Assembly (NCBI RefSeq): GCF_003990185.1
Contig: NZ_RZHF01000015.1
Coordinates: forward strand, 372,136 to 436,135
DNA: 64,000 nt
DNA from: Vreelandella nanhaiensis
GTDB taxonomy: Bacteria; Pseudomonadota; Gammaproteobacteria; Pseudomonadales; Halomonadaceae
Direction: 5' to 3'
Each line of letters opens with the position of its first letter. Position 1 is the stretch's first letter. A program made the translations under genes and the position numbers. A model generated the notes under the pieces. It was not told the DNA's origin. It saw only the letters and a list, made by a program, of their open reading frames with translations, and did no database searches. Below, piece by piece: positions 36,906 to 45,828 of the stretch.

Positions 36906-38516
36906 ATGAGGCGTTTCCTTTCCTGGGGGTTTTTGTGCGCCGTGCTGTTGGGCATAACACTCAACGTACAGGCACAGACAGGCCCCGGTACTTCTGATAA
37001 TGACGCCGCGCTTGAGCTTCTTGAGGCGCTGGATGTCGATTCCTACCGCGACAAAGGCGAGGCGATTACCGCCATATTGCAAAGCGATGACGAGCGCGCC
37101 CGCGACTGGCTACAGGCGCTGTTGGATGGCCGTTTGCAGCGCACGGGAAGTGGCCGTTTTGTGGTGGTGCTGGATAACGCGGGCCGCAACTGGCCGGTAG
37201 AAGATGCCCTGACCCATGAGCCGCTGGGCGAGATGTCGCGCCGGGAGCTTGACCGCATCGGCATCAATAACGCCCTGCGTAATCAACTACGCAGCGCGAT
37301 CGCCGTGGTGGATCTCTACTCGCCAAGCGTTGAGCGCCGCCGCATTTCCGCCGAGCGCCTGCTGGGCGAGGTGGATGGCGAGCTGGTCGAGCCGATCAAC
37401 GAGCTGATTGCCGAAGAAGATGATAGCCAAGTGCGTACCCGGCTAACCCAGGCGGTGGCGATTTACCGTGCCGAGCAGGGCGAAATGGAGGGTGTCGAGG
37501 CGCTGACCGGTAGCCTGCACCCGCGCGCCCGGGTGGCCTTGGGCCGCGCGGCCCATGGCGACGACCCGGTGGTGGCCGACGCAGCCCGCAACGCGCTCGC
37601 GAGCGTCGAGCAGAACCTCAAGATCAACCGGGGGATCGAGACGCTCTACTTTGGCCTGAGCCTGGGTTCGGTTCTGGTACTGGCCGCAATTGGTTTGGCG
37701 ATTACCTTTGGCGTGATGGGCGTGATCAACATGGCCCACGGCGAGCTGATGATGCTGGGGGCGTATACCACTTGGATGATGCAGCAACTGCTGCCCGGCC
37801 AGCCGGGGCTGGCGCTGATTCTCTCTATTCCGGCAGGTTTTCTGGTCGCCGCATTGGTGGGGGTTGCCATTGAGCGCAGCGTGATTCAGTTTTTGAAAGG
37901 CCGCCCGCTGGAGACGCTACTCGCCACCTTCGGTATCAGTCTGATCCTGCAGCAGCTGGTGCGTACAGTGATCTCACCGCTCAACCGCACAGTAATTACC
38001 CCGGAGTGGATGAGCGGGTCGCTCGTGATCAACGACGCGCTGTCGCTGACCATAAACCGTATGGTGGTACTGGGTTTTGCGCTGGTGGTGTTTGCCGGTT
38101 TGGTGCTGATCATGCGCCGCACCCGTCTGGGTCTTGAAGTACGCGCCGTGACCCAGAACCGCGCCATGGCACGCTCCATGGGAATTCGAGCGACCCGTGT
38201 GGATATCCTGACCTTTGCACTCGGCTCCGGTGTAGCCGGCCTTGCTGGCGTGGCGCTTTCCCAGCTTACCAATGTCGGCCCGAACCTTGGCCAGAACTAC
38301 ATCATCGACTCGTTCATGGTGGTGGTATTCGGCGGTGTGGGCAATCTCTGGGGCACCTTGGTGGCCGGCCTTTCGCTTGGGGTGATCAATCAAATACTCG
38401 AACCCTGGGCGGGCGCGGTACTCGCCAAGATTATCGTGCTGGTGTTTATCATCCTGTTCATTCAAAAACGCCCGCGTGGACTCTTCCCGCAGAAGGGCCG
38501 GGCTGCGGAGGGCTAA
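36906..38516 (+). CDS. urtB: Urea ABC transporter, permease
   Basis: One of two membrane subunits of the urea importer, 536 residues. As usual for UrtB, a signal peptide (ending VQAQ) and a long alpha-helical periplasmic part (about 25-240) precede the LivH-like membrane domain (about 250-530) with GVINMAHGELMMLGAY, LETLLATFGISLILQQL and GGVGNLWGTLVAGLSLG. Four bases separate it from urtC. Confidence 0.95.
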   Translation: MRRFLSWGFLCAVLLGITLNVQAQTGPGTSDNDAALELLEALDVDSYRDKGEAITAILQSDDERARDWLQALLDGRLQRTGSGRFVVVLDNAGRNWPVEDALTHEPLGEMSRRELDRIGINNALRNQLRSAIAVVDLYSPSVERRRISAERLLGEVDGELVEPINELIAEEDDSQVRTRLTQAVAIYRAEQGEMEGVEALTGSLHPRARVALGRAAHGDDPVVADAARNALASVEQNLKINRGIETLYFGLSLGSVLVLAAIGLAITFGVMGVINMAHGELMMLGAYTTWMMQQLLPGQPGLALILSIPAGFLVAALVGVAIERSVIQFLKGRPLETLLATFGISLILQQLVRTVISPLNRTVITPEWMSGSLVINDALSLTINRMVVLGFALVVFAGLVLIMRRTRLGLEVRAVTQNRAMARSMGIRATRVDILTFALGSGVAGLAGVALSQLTNVGPNLGQNYIIDSFMVVVFGGVGNLWGTLVAGLSLGVINQILEPWAGAVLAKIIVLVFIILFIQKRPRGLFPQKGRAAEG

Positions 38517-38519
38517 CCC

Positions 38520-39668
38520 ATGATGCCACAATTACCTTCAAGCCGATTCTGGCTAACCCGCCCGTTTGGCGAGCGCACCACGCAAGTTTTTCTCGGCGTA
38601 CTGTTTACCGCGCTGCTGGTTGTGACGGTACTTCACGTGGCAGTGCCTCAAGGCAGCCCGCTGCATGTGAACGCTTACACCGTGAACCTGTTCGGCAAGT
38701 ACCTAAGCTACGCGCTGCTGGCCGTGGCGGTGGATCTGGTGTGGGGATATCTCGGCATTCTGAGCCTGGGCCACGGGGCGTTTTTTGCGATTGGTGGTTA
38801 CGCCATGGGCATGTACCTGATGCGCCAGATTGGTGACCGGGGCACTTACGGCCATCCGGTGCTGCCGGACTTCATGGTGTTCCTCAACTGGGAAAGCCTG
38901 CCCTGGTACTGGCAGGGCTTTGATATGGCCTGGTTCGCCTTTGCCATGGTGCTTCTGGCGCCGGGTATGCTGGCGTTGGTGTTCGGCTTTTTGGCGTTTC
39001 GCTCGCGGGTGACGGGGGTGTATCTCTCGATCATTACCCAGGCGTTGACCTTTGCGCTGATGCTGGCATTTTTCCGCAATGAGATGGGCTTTGGCGGCAA
39101 TAACGGGCTGACCGACTTCCGCGAACTTTTGGGCTTCAACCTGCGCAGCAACGATACTCGTCTGGGACTTTTTCTGGCCACCGGCGTGGCGCTGGCGATG
39201 GGTTATATCCTCTGCCGGGCGATCGTGACCAGCAAGCTGGGCCGGGTGTGCGTGGCCACTCGCGACGCCGAGGCGCGCACGCGCTTTATCGGCTACCGGG
39301 TAGAGCGCTTTCAACTCTTCGTGTTTGTGGTGTCCGCGATGCTCGCGGGCTTGGCAGGCGCACTCTACGTGCCTCAGGTGGGCATCATCAACCCCAGCGA
39401 ATTCTCGCCGCTGTTCTCGATTGAGATCGTGCTATGGGTGGCGCTGGGTGGTCGGGCCACGCTGTATGGCGCGGTGATTGGCGCGATACTGGTTAACTAC
39501 GCCAAAACCATTTTCACCGGTGTCATGCCTGATGCGTGGCTGTTTGCGCTGGGTGCGATGTTTGTACTTGTCACGGTACTGCTGCCCAAGGGCGTGGCGG
39601 GGCTGTTGCGCAAGCGCCGTCGCGCTGTTGAATCCGATAACGCAGGTACCAAGGAGGCTATTGCATGA
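38520..39668 (+). CDS. urtC: Urea ABC transporter, permease
   Basis: Second membrane subunit, LivM-like, 382 residues with about 10 spans. Motifs: YALLAVAVDLVWGYLGILSLGHGAFFAIGGYAMGMYL, FGGNNGLTDF and ALGGRATLYGAVIGAILVNY. The stop overlaps the urtD start by 4 nt (ATGA). Confidence 0.95.
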   Translation: MMPQLPSSRFWLTRPFGERTTQVFLGVLFTALLVVTVLHVAVPQGSPLHVNAYTVNLFGKYLSYALLAVAVDLVWGYLGILSLGHGAFFAIGGYAMGMYLMRQIGDRGTYGHPVLPDFMVFLNWESLPWYWQGFDMAWFAFAMVLLAPGMLALVFGFLAFRSRVTGVYLSIITQALTFALMLAFFRNEMGFGGNNGLTDFRELLGFNLRSNDTRLGLFLATGVALAMGYILCRAIVTSKLGRVCVATRDAEARTRFIGYRVERFQLFVFVVSAMLAGLAGALYVPQVGIINPSEFSPLFSIEIVLWVALGGRATLYGAVIGAILVNYAKTIFTGVMPDAWLFALGAMFVLVTVLLPKGVAGLLRKRRRAVESDNAGTKEAIA

Positions 39669-40501
39669 GCTTGCTGCAGTCATTCAAAACCCGCGACCGG
39701 GTATTTGAGTTTATGGCGCCAGCCGCCTCCCCGGTGGATGTACGCCATGGCCCGATTCTGTATATGGAAGACGTCACGGTGAGCTTTGATGGCTTTAAAG
39801 CGATCAACAAGCTGAATTTGACCATCGACGACGGCGAACTGCGCTGCATTATCGGCCCCAACGGGGCGGGAAAGACTACCATGATGGATATTATCACCGG
39901 CAAGACGCGGCCCACTGAGGGCAGCGTATGGTTCGGCAGCCGTCATAACCTGCTCAATATGAACGAGCCGGAAATTGCCAGTCTCGGGATCGGGCGCAAG
40001 TTTCAAAAACCCACGGTGTTTGAAGCACTGAGCGTGTTCGAAAACCTGGAGCTGGCCATGGCCGCCGACAAACGGATTTTTCCCACGCTGACTGCGCGTA
40101 TGACCGGTGAGATCAAAGACCGCATCGACGAAGTGCTGGAAACCATTGGTTTGACTCAGCTGCGCTTTCAGCCCGCCGGCATTCTCTCTCATGGTCAGAA
40201 ACAGTGGCTGGAAATTGGCATGCTGTTAATGCAGCGTCCACGGTTACTGCTGGTGGATGAGCCGGTCGCGGGTATGACCGAGCAGGAAATGGAGCGTACT
40301 GCTGAACTGCTAACTGGCCTTGCCGGTAAACAGTCAGTGGTCGTCGTGGAACACGATATGGGCTTTGTGCGCTCGATTGCCCGCAAGGTAACCGTATTGC
40401 ACCAAGGCAGCGTGCTGGCGGAGGGCAGCATGGATCAGGTCTCATGTGACCCCAAGGTGGTCGAAGTCTACCTGGGTGCTGATGACGAGGAGGCAGCCTG
40501 A
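39665..40501 (+). CDS. urtD: Urea ABC transporter, ATP-binding protein
   Basis: LivG-like ATPase, 278 residues. Walker A GPNGAGKTT (about 63-71), signature-like LSHGQKQWLEIGMLL, Walker B LLLVDEPVAGM, H-loop VVEHDMGF. The N-terminal ~30 residues before the ABC domain are usual in UrtD. Its stop overlaps the urtE start by one base (TGATG). Confidence 0.96.
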   Translation: MSLLQSFKTRDRVFEFMAPAASPVDVRHGPILYMEDVTVSFDGFKAINKLNLTIDDGELRCIIGPNGAGKTTMMDIITGKTRPTEGSVWFGSRHNLLNMNEPEIASLGIGRKFQKPTVFEALSVFENLELAMAADKRIFPTLTARMTGEIKDRIDEVLETIGLTQLRFQPAGILSHGQKQWLEIGMLLMQRPRLLLVDEPVAGMTEQEMERTAELLTGLAGKQSVVVVEHDMGFVRSIARKVTVLHQGSVLAEGSMDQVSCDPKVVEVYLGADDEEAA

Positions 40502-41208
40502 TGCTCGCAATTGAAAAGCTGAACCAGTTTTACGGGGAAAGCCACACGCTGTGGGATCTGGACCTGGACGTACCCGCCGGTCAGTGCACCTGCGTGATGG
40601 GCCGCAATGGTGTGGGTAAAACTACCTTGATGAAAGCCATCATGGGTGAAGTGGCAGTGAAAAGTGGCCAGTTATTCTACCAGGCGAGCAATGAGGCGGT
40701 TGAGCTAACCCAAAAAGCGGTGGAAGCGCGCTCGCGGCTGGGCATTGGCTTTGTACCCCAAGGGCGGCAGATATTCCCGTTACTTACCGTAGAAGAGAAC
40801 CTACGCACCGGTCTGGCCGCGCGCAGCGACGGGCTGAAACAAATCCCTGAGCGTATCTATGAACTCTTCCCGGTGCTCAAGGAAATGAAACATCGTCGTG
40901 GCGGTGATTTGTCTGGTGGACAGCAGCAGCAGCTGGCCATTGGGCGGGCTTTGGTGATTGAACCCAAGCTCTTGATTTTGGATGAACCGGGCGAGGGCAT
41001 TCAGCCTAATATTGTTGCGCAAATTGGCCAGGTGATTCGCCAGCTGATTGCTGAAGACGGCCTGACGGTCCTACTGGTCGAGCAGAAGTTGCCTTTCGCG
41101 CGCAAATACGCCGACCGCTTTGTGATCATGGATCGCGGCCGCCCGGTGGCCAAGGGAGATATTGGAGAGCTCTCCAACGAACTGATCAAGCAGCATCTGA
41201 CGGTTTAA
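40501..41208 (+). CDS. urtE: Urea ABC transporter, ATP-binding protein
   Basis: LivF-like ATPase, 235 residues. Walker A GRNGVGKTT, Q-loop FVPQGRQIFP, signature LSGGQQQQLAIGRAL, Walker B LLILDEPGEGIQP, H-loop LLVEQKLPF. Last gene of urtABCDE; no urease genes follow. Confidence 0.96.
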   Translation: MLAIEKLNQFYGESHTLWDLDLDVPAGQCTCVMGRNGVGKTTLMKAIMGEVAVKSGQLFYQASNEAVELTQKAVEARSRLGIGFVPQGRQIFPLLTVEENLRTGLAARSDGLKQIPERIYELFPVLKEMKHRRGGDLSGGQQQQLAIGRALVIEPKLLILDEPGEGIQPNIVAQIGQVIRQLIAEDGLTVLLVEQKLPFARKYADRFVIMDRGRPVAKGDIGELSNELIKQHLTV

Positions 41209-41805
41209 CTTATCCACACCCACTTTGTGTACGGCAACCACTAGATACTGTGTGGGTTTGTTAGCGTATGACGTGAGAAGAAGCGGATGTTGACCTGCCG
41301 TGGCTTGAAGAATATGCACGATTAAACAACCTTTTCACTCATCAATTTGTACGGCGATGGAGAAGGGCGGGAAGTTATCGCTTGATTCTTGGTACAGGGA
41401 AAGATGAACGGGCGGTGTGTACAGAGGATTGATCGCAAATAAAAAGGCTGCCATGACCAGGCGGAAAAAGGTCATGGCAGCCAAAAAGGGTGATTGGCAT
41501 CTAGCCAAAAACGGGCCATCCCTGGCCACCACATCTTTACAGTGAACGTTGTAGTCATCTATAGCCTTAACCTAGGTTATAAAAATGAATTTATAATTTT
41601 TCTACACGTATTATTAGCCGAAAAATCAGCGTTAATAAGGAGAATATTAATAAAAATCAACTTAATAAAAGTGATCTGGGCTACCAGTTAGCGACAGAAA
41701 GCAATGGCGAAATAGGCAATTTGGCTGCTCAATAAAGCCACCCTTAACGTGCCTTACACAAGGTAAGAGGAAAGTGCTAATGTGGATATAACAAAACGTG
41801 GATAT
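41209..41805. other. Gene-poor region after urtE
   Basis: About 600 bp with no convincing gene. Short open frames on both strands (for example 41494-41691 plus) lack homology and ribosome sites. It contains a strong minus-strand terminator (41441-41482) with no recognised gene in front of it and an AT-rich block at 41540-41690. Confidence 0.5.
41441..41482 (-). terminator. Orphan terminator, minus strand
   Basis: Perfect 13-bp stem (41446-41458 with 41470-41482), 11-base loop, followed on the minus strand by TTTTTATTT. The fdsD operon already has its own terminator at 41806-41835, so this one has no known protein-coding transcript to end. Confidence 0.65.
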
Positions 41806-41835
41806 AAAAAGGCTTGCCGACTGGCAAGCCTTTTT
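41806..41835. terminator. Terminator after fdsD
   Basis: Stem AAAAAGGCTTGCC / GGCAAGCCTTTTT with loop GACT. Five A on the left and five T on the right make it work on both strands; it lies 5 nt beyond the fdsD stop. Confidence 0.85.
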
Positions 41836-41840
41836 ACGTT

Positions 41841-42092
41841 CTAACGAGTAATGCTTTGTTGCTCTGAGAGCTTGGCCGCCAGTAGCGTGGTAGCGCGCCG
41901 CGCCAATGGTGAAAACTCAACACCCTCAAGCGCTAGGTTGGCAACGAGGCGCTGCTTCATTGGCCTTGCCCAGAAGGTTTCCAGATGGCGACAGACGGCT
42001 GCGGCGGCGGTTTCCTCATCGCGGCCGCCACCTAGGTTGGTGGCAATCTGATTGGTCATGCGAATCAGGTTGGCATCGTTGTTGGTTAACAT
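41841..42092 (-). CDS. fdsD: NAD-dependent formate dehydrogenase, delta subunit
   Basis: Small 83-residue protein of the FdsD family, needed for full activity of the soluble formate dehydrogenase. It contains the family pattern IRMTNQIATNLG near the start and HLETFWARPMKQRLVAN in the middle. Start at ATG 42092 with a GAGGAGA site; an open frame to 42257 is an artefact overlapping fdhD. Last gene of fdsGBA-fdhD-fdsD. Confidence 0.9.
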   Translation of the reverse strand: MLTNNDANLIRMTNQIATNLGGGRDEETAAAAVCRHLETFWARPMKQRLVANLALEGVEFSPLARRATTLLAAKLSEQQSITR

Positions 42093-42103
42093 GGTATCTC
42101 TCC

Positions 42104-42940
42104 TCAACCTTGAGCAGTAGCGGGGCGGTGGTAGATCAAGTGGCGGCCAGGACGCACAAAACCCGCCAGCAGCAGGCCTGCCGTTTGGGCCTGCTCGACG
42201 GCCAAGGCTGTTGCCGCCGAGACGGCCGCCAGCGCGCCAATGCCAGCGCTGGCGCACTTATGCACCATTTCGTAGCTGGCCCGACTGGAAACCAGCACAA
42301 AGCCCTTTTCAAGCGGTACGCTATCGCGGGCCAGTGTGCCAATCAGCTTGTCTAGCGCATTATGGCGGCCGACATCCTCGCGCAGCCGCTGAATGTGACC
42401 CTGCAAATCGCACCAGGCAGCGCCGTGTACGGCTCCCGTTGCTGCCTTTAGTGGCTGATGGGCATTTAATTCACCGAGCGCGTGCTGAATGGCTGCGTCA
42501 TCAAGAGAGGGCGCGATTACCGCAGGGATCGGCCGAATCGCCTGTTCAAGCGCCTCGGTGCCGCACAGCCCGCAGCCGGTGCGCCCGGTCATGCTACGGC
42601 GGCGCTGCTTGAGTTCGGCCAGCCGCTGGCTGGCGATACTCAGATGAACGGCCAAGCCTTGGGCTTCTTCATGAAGCTCCAGGTCGTAGCATTCGTGGGG
42701 ATGGGCCAGAATACCCTCTGTTAGGCTGAAACCCAGCGCCAGATCTTCAAGATCAGAGGGACTTGCCATCATCACCGCGTGGGAAATGCCGTTGTAAACC
42801 AGCGCTACCGGCACTTCCAGCGCCAGTGCGTCCTCTTGTCTATCGGCAACCCAGCCGGTCGCGCTCTTGCGCACCTCAACCGGCTGGCGCGCCAGGGCGG
42901 CCGCCGATTGGGTGGAGACATTGTCGCACGCTGCGCTCAC
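42104..42940 (-). CDS. fdhD: Formate dehydrogenase accessory sulfurtransferase
   Basis: FdhD transfers sulfur to the molybdenum cofactor of formate dehydrogenase. 278 residues; the catalytic cysteine loop CGLCG is at 123-127, followed by GAVHGAAWCD and REDVGRHNALDKLIG (about 211-225), and VSSRASYEMVHK. The gene overlaps fdsA by 4 nt, so its product is made together with its client enzyme. Confidence 0.95.
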   Translation of the reverse strand: MSAACDNVSTQSAAALARQPVEVRKSATGWVADRQEDALALEVPVALVYNGISHAVMMASPSDLEDLALGFSLTEGILAHPHECYDLELHEEAQGLAVHLSIASQRLAELKQRRRSMTGRTGCGLCGTEALEQAIRPIPAVIAPSLDDAAIQHALGELNAHQPLKAATGAVHGAAWCDLQGHIQRLREDVGRHNALDKLIGTLARDSVPLEKGFVLVSSRASYEMVHKCASAGIGALAAVSAATALAVEQAQTAGLLLAGFVRPGRHLIYHRPATAQG

Positions 42941-45828
42941 GGCGCCTCCTGTTGCGCTCTGGCCAGATAGCCGCGCTGGGCCTGGTCAAAGGAGGTGAAG
43001 CGCTGCTGCCAAGCGGAGGGCTGGCTGACTTTTTCTACCTGCACGGCGGTAACCTTGTATTCAGGGCAGTTAGTGGCCCAATCCGAGTTATCGGTAGTGA
43101 TAACGTTAGCGCCACTGCCAGGATGGTGGAAAGTAGTGTAGACCACCCCCGGCTGCATGCGATCACTTAGCCGGGCGCGCAGTACCGTCTGGCCCGATCG
43201 GCTGGTAATACCTAGCCAGTCGCCGTCACGAACGCCGCGCAGCTCCGCATCACTGGGGTGCAGCTCCAGTACATCTTCGTTGTGCCACTGCTGGTTATCG
43301 GTACGCCGGGTCTGGGCGCCCACATTGTACTGGCTGAGAATCCGACCAGTGGTGAGCAGCAGCGGGAAGCGCCGGTTGGTGCGCTCTTCGGTGGCCACGT
43401 ACTCGGTAATCGCAAAACGGCCCAGTCCGATTGGGAAGCTAATCTCGTGCATGGTCGGCATGCCTTGGGGATTATCGTCGTTACACGGCCATTGCAGACT
43501 GCCATACTCTTCCAGCTTCGCGTAGCTCACCCCGGTAAAGCTTGGCGTTAGCTGAGCGATCTCATCCATAATTTCAGAAGGATGCGTGTAGTGCATCGGG
43601 TAGCCCAGCGCATTGGCCAGGTCCTGCGTGATTTCCCAATCCTGCTTGCCGGCCACCGGTGGCATGACCTTGCGCACCCGGTTGATGCGCCGCTCGGCGT
43701 TGGTGAAGGTGCCGTCCTTCTCCAGAAAGCTGGAACCCGGCAGCAGTACATGGGCGAACTTGGCCGTCTCGTTGAGGAAGATATCCTGAACGATCAGGCA
43801 GTCCAGCGAGCGCAACGCCGCCTCAACGTGCTGGGTGTTAGGATCGGATTGCGCGATATCCTCGCCCTGCACGTAGAGCGCCTTGAAGCTGCCTTCGATC
43901 GCGGCATCGAACATGTTGGGAATGCGCAGCCCCGGCTCGTTGTCCAGGGTCACGCCCCAAGCGGCCTCAAAACGGCCACGGGCTATTGGGTCTGCGACGT
44001 GCTGATAGCCCGGAAGCTCGTGAGGGAAAGAACCCATGTCACAGGAACCCTGCACATTGTTCTGGCCGCGTAGCGGGTTGACGCCCACGCCTTCGCGGCC
44101 AATATTGCCGGTGGCCATGGCCAGGTTGGCGATCCCCATCACCATGGTCGAACCTTGGCTGTGCTCGGTCACGCCCAAGCCGTAGTAGATCGCGCCATTG
44201 CCAGCCGTGGCATAGGTGCGTGCCGCTTGGCGCACAGCCTCGGCGGGCACACCGGTAATCATTTCGCTAGCCTCGGGGGAATGGCGCGGGTCAGCGATAA
44301 AGCCGCGCCAGCTCTGATACGCTTCAGTATCACAGCGCTTGGTCACGAATGCCTTGTCTTCTAAGCCTTCGGTAACCACCACATGCCCAAGCGCGTTGAT
44401 GAGGGCCACGTTGGTGCCGGGGCGCAGCGGCAGGTGCTGGGCTTCGCTCAAGTGAGGCGTCTTGAGCAAGTCGATATAGCGCGGGTCGGCGACAATCAGC
44501 TTCGCTCCTTGGCGTAGACGCTTACGCATCAGCGAGCCGAATACCGGGTGAGCGTCGGTGGGATTGGCGCCAATCACGATAATCGCGTCGGCCTTCATCA
44601 CCGAGTCAAAGGTCTGGGTGCCCGCTGACTCGCCCAACGTGGTCTTCAGGCCATAGCCGGTGGGCGAGTGGCAGACCCGAGCGCAGGTGTCGGTGTTATT
44701 GTTGCCAAATGCCGCGCGGATCAGCTTCTGGACCAGATAAGTCTCTTCGTTAGTGCAGCGAGACGAAGTGATACCGCCGATGCTCTCGCGACCATGTTCA
44801 GCCTGAATCGCTTTCAGGCGGCTGGCGGCAAAACCGATGGCCTCTTCCCAGCTAGCCTCGCGCCATGGCTGGTCGATGCTCTCGCGAATCATTGGTGTTG
44901 TCAGGCGGTCTGGATGAGAAGCGTAGCCAAAAGCGAAGCGCCCCTTCACGCAAGAGTGGCCGTGGTTGGCGTCGCCGCCCTTGTAAGGCACCATGCGCAC
45001 TAGCTTATCGCCCTTCATCTGGGCCTCGAACGAGCAGCCCACGCCGCAGTAGGCGCAGGTGGTCACTACGCTGCGGTCGGGCACGCCCTGATCGATCACG
45101 CTGTTTTCCATCAGCGTGGCTGTCGGGCAGGCCTGCACGCAAGCACCACATGAGACGCAGTCCGAATCCATGAACGCCTCGTCCTGCCCCGCCGATACCT
45201 TGGACTCAAATCCGCGGCCATCGATGGTCAGGGCAAAGGTGCCCTGCACTTCCTCGCAGGCGCGCACACAGCGCGAGCAGACGATGCACTTGCTGGGGTC
45301 AAAGCTGAAGTAGGGGTTGGATTCGTCTTTGACGGCTGCAAGATGGTTCTCGCCTTCGAACCCGTAGCGTACTTCGCGAAGGCCCACGCTGCCCGCCATA
45401 TCCTGCAGCTCGCAGTCGCCGTTGGCCGGGCAGGTCAAACAGTCCAGCGGGTGGTCGGAGATGTACAGCTCCATCACGTTACGGCGTAGCTTGGCCAGCC
45501 GCTCATTCTGGGTGGTGACCTTCATGCCTTCAACTACTGGCGTGGTGCAGGCGGCGGGCATACCGCGCCGCCCCTCTACCTGCACGGCGCACAGCCGACA
45601 GGAGCCAAAAGGCTCCAGGCTATCGGTGGCGCACAGCTTTGGAATGTTGATATCGGCCAGCGCCGCTGCACGTAGCACTGAAGTTCCTTCCGGCACGCTG
45701 ATGGTGACGCCGTCAATTTCCAGATTCACCAAGGCCGTGCCGAGCGTCTGAGACGGGAGGGGGGTGCCGAGGTCTTTGCCGTGCGCTGCGTTCTTGGCGT
45801 ACTTTTTGGGATCAAAGTGTCCGATCAT
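42937..45828 (-). CDS. fdsA: NAD-dependent formate dehydrogenase, alpha subunit
   Basis: Catalytic molybdenum/tungsten bis-MGD subunit that oxidises formate to CO2, 963 residues. N-terminal [2Fe-2S] and NuoG-like region (GSCRLCAVQVEG, CLTCPANGDCELQDMAG), two 4Fe-4S clusters (CIVCSRCVRACEE, CVSCGACVQACPT), then the 4Fe-4S of the molybdopterin domain (CAYCGVGCSFE), the VCHSPTGYGL segment in which the active-site Cys lies next to His, and the C-terminal molybdopterin-dinucleotide-binding domain (FPLLLTTGRILSQYNVGAQT). Cytosolic; no Tat signal. Partner of FdsB and FdsG. Confidence 0.96.
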   Translation of the reverse strand: MIGHFDPKKYAKNAAHGKDLGTPLPSQTLGTALVNLEIDGVTISVPEGTSVLRAAALADINIPKLCATDSLEPFGSCRLCAVQVEGRRGMPAACTTPVVEGMKVTTQNERLAKLRRNVMELYISDHPLDCLTCPANGDCELQDMAGSVGLREVRYGFEGENHLAAVKDESNPYFSFDPSKCIVCSRCVRACEEVQGTFALTIDGRGFESKVSAGQDEAFMDSDCVSCGACVQACPTATLMENSVIDQGVPDRSVVTTCAYCGVGCSFEAQMKGDKLVRMVPYKGGDANHGHSCVKGRFAFGYASHPDRLTTPMIRESIDQPWREASWEEAIGFAASRLKAIQAEHGRESIGGITSSRCTNEETYLVQKLIRAAFGNNNTDTCARVCHSPTGYGLKTTLGESAGTQTFDSVMKADAIIVIGANPTDAHPVFGSLMRKRLRQGAKLIVADPRYIDLLKTPHLSEAQHLPLRPGTNVALINALGHVVVTEGLEDKAFVTKRCDTEAYQSWRGFIADPRHSPEASEMITGVPAEAVRQAARTYATAGNGAIYYGLGVTEHSQGSTMVMGIANLAMATGNIGREGVGVNPLRGQNNVQGSCDMGSFPHELPGYQHVADPIARGRFEAAWGVTLDNEPGLRIPNMFDAAIEGSFKALYVQGEDIAQSDPNTQHVEAALRSLDCLIVQDIFLNETAKFAHVLLPGSSFLEKDGTFTNAERRINRVRKVMPPVAGKQDWEITQDLANALGYPMHYTHPSEIMDEIAQLTPSFTGVSYAKLEEYGSLQWPCNDDNPQGMPTMHEISFPIGLGRFAITEYVATEERTNRRFPLLLTTGRILSQYNVGAQTRRTDNQQWHNEDVLELHPSDAELRGVRDGDWLGITSRSGQTVLRARLSDRMQPGVVYTTFHHPGSGANVITTDNSDWATNCPEYKVTAVQVEKVSQPSAWQQRFTSFDQAQRGYLARAQQEAP

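Noticed and set aside
36906..37640. Long non-membrane N-terminal part of UrtB as a gene fusion
   Set aside because: UrtB proteins of about 530 residues regularly carry this helical periplasmic domain.
41494..41691. 65-codon plus-strand open frame after urtE
   Set aside because: No ribosome site, no homology that I recognise, AT-rich low-complexity end, and it lies in a region with terminator structures.
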